A stretch of 7,443 bases of DNA, from assembly GCA_012274165.1 (NCBI GenBank), contig JAAPAA010000302.1, positions 1 to 7,443 of the forward strand, written 5' to 3'. Origin of the DNA: Thiobacillaceae bacterium (lineage in GTDB: Bacteria; Pseudomonadota; Gammaproteobacteria; Burkholderiales; Thiobacillaceae). The notes under the pieces are model-generated. The model was not told where the DNA came from and did not search any database. It was given only the letters and a program-made list of their open reading frames with translations. This document shows positions 7,013-7,443 of this stretch, one piece after another. The position numbers and the translations under genes were made by a program. Position 1 is the stretch's first letter; each line of letters begins with the position of its first letter.

Positions 7013-7443
7013 ATGAAAGCAGGGCTTATTTTGGTTGCAGTGTGCATCGCGACGGCAAGCGCGCCGCTGGCCGCCGCCCAGTTGTATCAATGGAAGGACG
7101 CGCAAGGCCGCATGATGTACAGCGACCAACCGCCTCCGTCCAGTGTCAAGAATGCCGAGCAAAAGTCATTCAAGGGCAACCTCATCGAAAGCGGCGAATC
7201 CTACGCAACCAAAACCGCGCGTGAAAAATTCCCCATCACCCTGTATGCCAGCGCCTGTGGCGCGCCGTGCGACCAGGCGCGCAAGCTGCTGACCGAGCGC
7301 GGCGCGCCTTTCAGCAACAAGGACCCGCAATCCAGCCCCGAGGCCCAGGCGGAGCTCAAAAAGCTCACCGGCAAACTCAGCGTGCCCGTACTGGTGGTCG
7401 GCAGCGACAAAATTGACGGCTTCGAAGCGGGCCAGTGGAACGA
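7013..7443 (+). CDS. Secreted DUF4124 and glutaredoxin-like domain protein (3' end missing)
   Basis: The first 143 codons are visible and the frame is still open at the window edge. Residues 1-22 form a signal peptide (Lys2, a hydrophobic core, and an Ala-rich end with likely cleavage after A-A-A at 20-22), so the protein should be exported to the periplasm. Next comes a DUF4124 segment (about 20-48) with the typical YQWKDAQGRMMYSDQPPP pattern. From about residue 74 a glutaredoxin-like thioredoxin fold begins: strand FPITLYAS, the cysteine pair CGAPC (Cys82 and Cys86), helix QARKLLTERG, and a later VPVLVVG (124-130) carrying the cis-Pro loop. The cysteines are spaced CxxxC, not the CxxC of classic glutaredoxins. 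A thiol-disulfide or metal-binding role in the envelope is inference. The gene follows the c-di-GMP gene by 114 bases on the same strand; no convincing promoter was found. Confidence 0.85.
   Translation, partial: MKAGLILVAVCIATASAPLAAAQLYQWKDAQGRMMYSDQPPPSSVKNAEQKSFKGNLIESGESYATKTAREKFPITLYASACGAPCDQARKLLTERGAPFSNKDPQSSPEAQAELKKLTGKLSVPVLVVGSDKIDGFEAGQWN

Noticed and set aside
6407..7162. Minus-strand open frame of 251 codons spanning the end of the c-di-GMP gene and the start of the glutaredoxin gene
   Set aside because: It covers two well-supported plus-strand genes and their gap, and shows no recognisable domain.

Overview
The window looks like ordinary chromosomal DNA from a betaproteobacterium. 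It is GC-rich (roughly 60 %). The membrane protein at the left edge resembles the BPSS1780 family and the DUF4124-glutaredoxin protein at the right edge is a type I associate with this class; this taxonomic reading is inference from protein resemblance only. I see no transposase, integrase, tRNA, rRNA, CRISPR array, plasmid origin or phage gene, and no intergenic gap longer than about 145 bases.

Layout, left to right. (1) Bases 1-600, plus strand: the 3' part of a polytopic inner-membrane protein whose start lies outside the window. (2) Bases 576-2717, minus strand: a complete UvrD-type DNA helicase whose stop codon lies inside the last codons of the membrane protein gene, a 25-base tail-to-tail overlap. 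(3) Bases 2765-3016, plus strand, divergent from uvrD: a small MoaD/ThiS-like beta-grasp protein that lacks the C-terminal Gly-Gly used for sulfur transfer. (4) Bases 3158-6898, plus strand: a large membrane-bound c-di-GMP signalling protein with a periplasmic CHASE-type sensor, four PAS domains, a GGDEF domain and an EAL domain, with both enzymatic domains keeping their motif residues. (5) Bases 7013 to the right edge, plus strand: a secreted DUF4124-glutaredoxin protein cut off by the window end.

The genes do not form an obvious single pathway. uvrD acts in DNA repair, the large protein in second-messenger signalling, and the right-edge protein probably in envelope thiol or redox chemistry. 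The MoaD-like gene, the signalling gene and the glutaredoxin gene run in the same direction, but the gaps of 141 and 114 bases do not demand one operon. The least ordinary items are the MoaD-like protein without Gly-Gly, the histidine/cysteine-rich insertion in the third PAS domain, and the CxxxC (rather than CxxC) active-site motif of the glutaredoxin. I did not find a convincing new multi-gene system.
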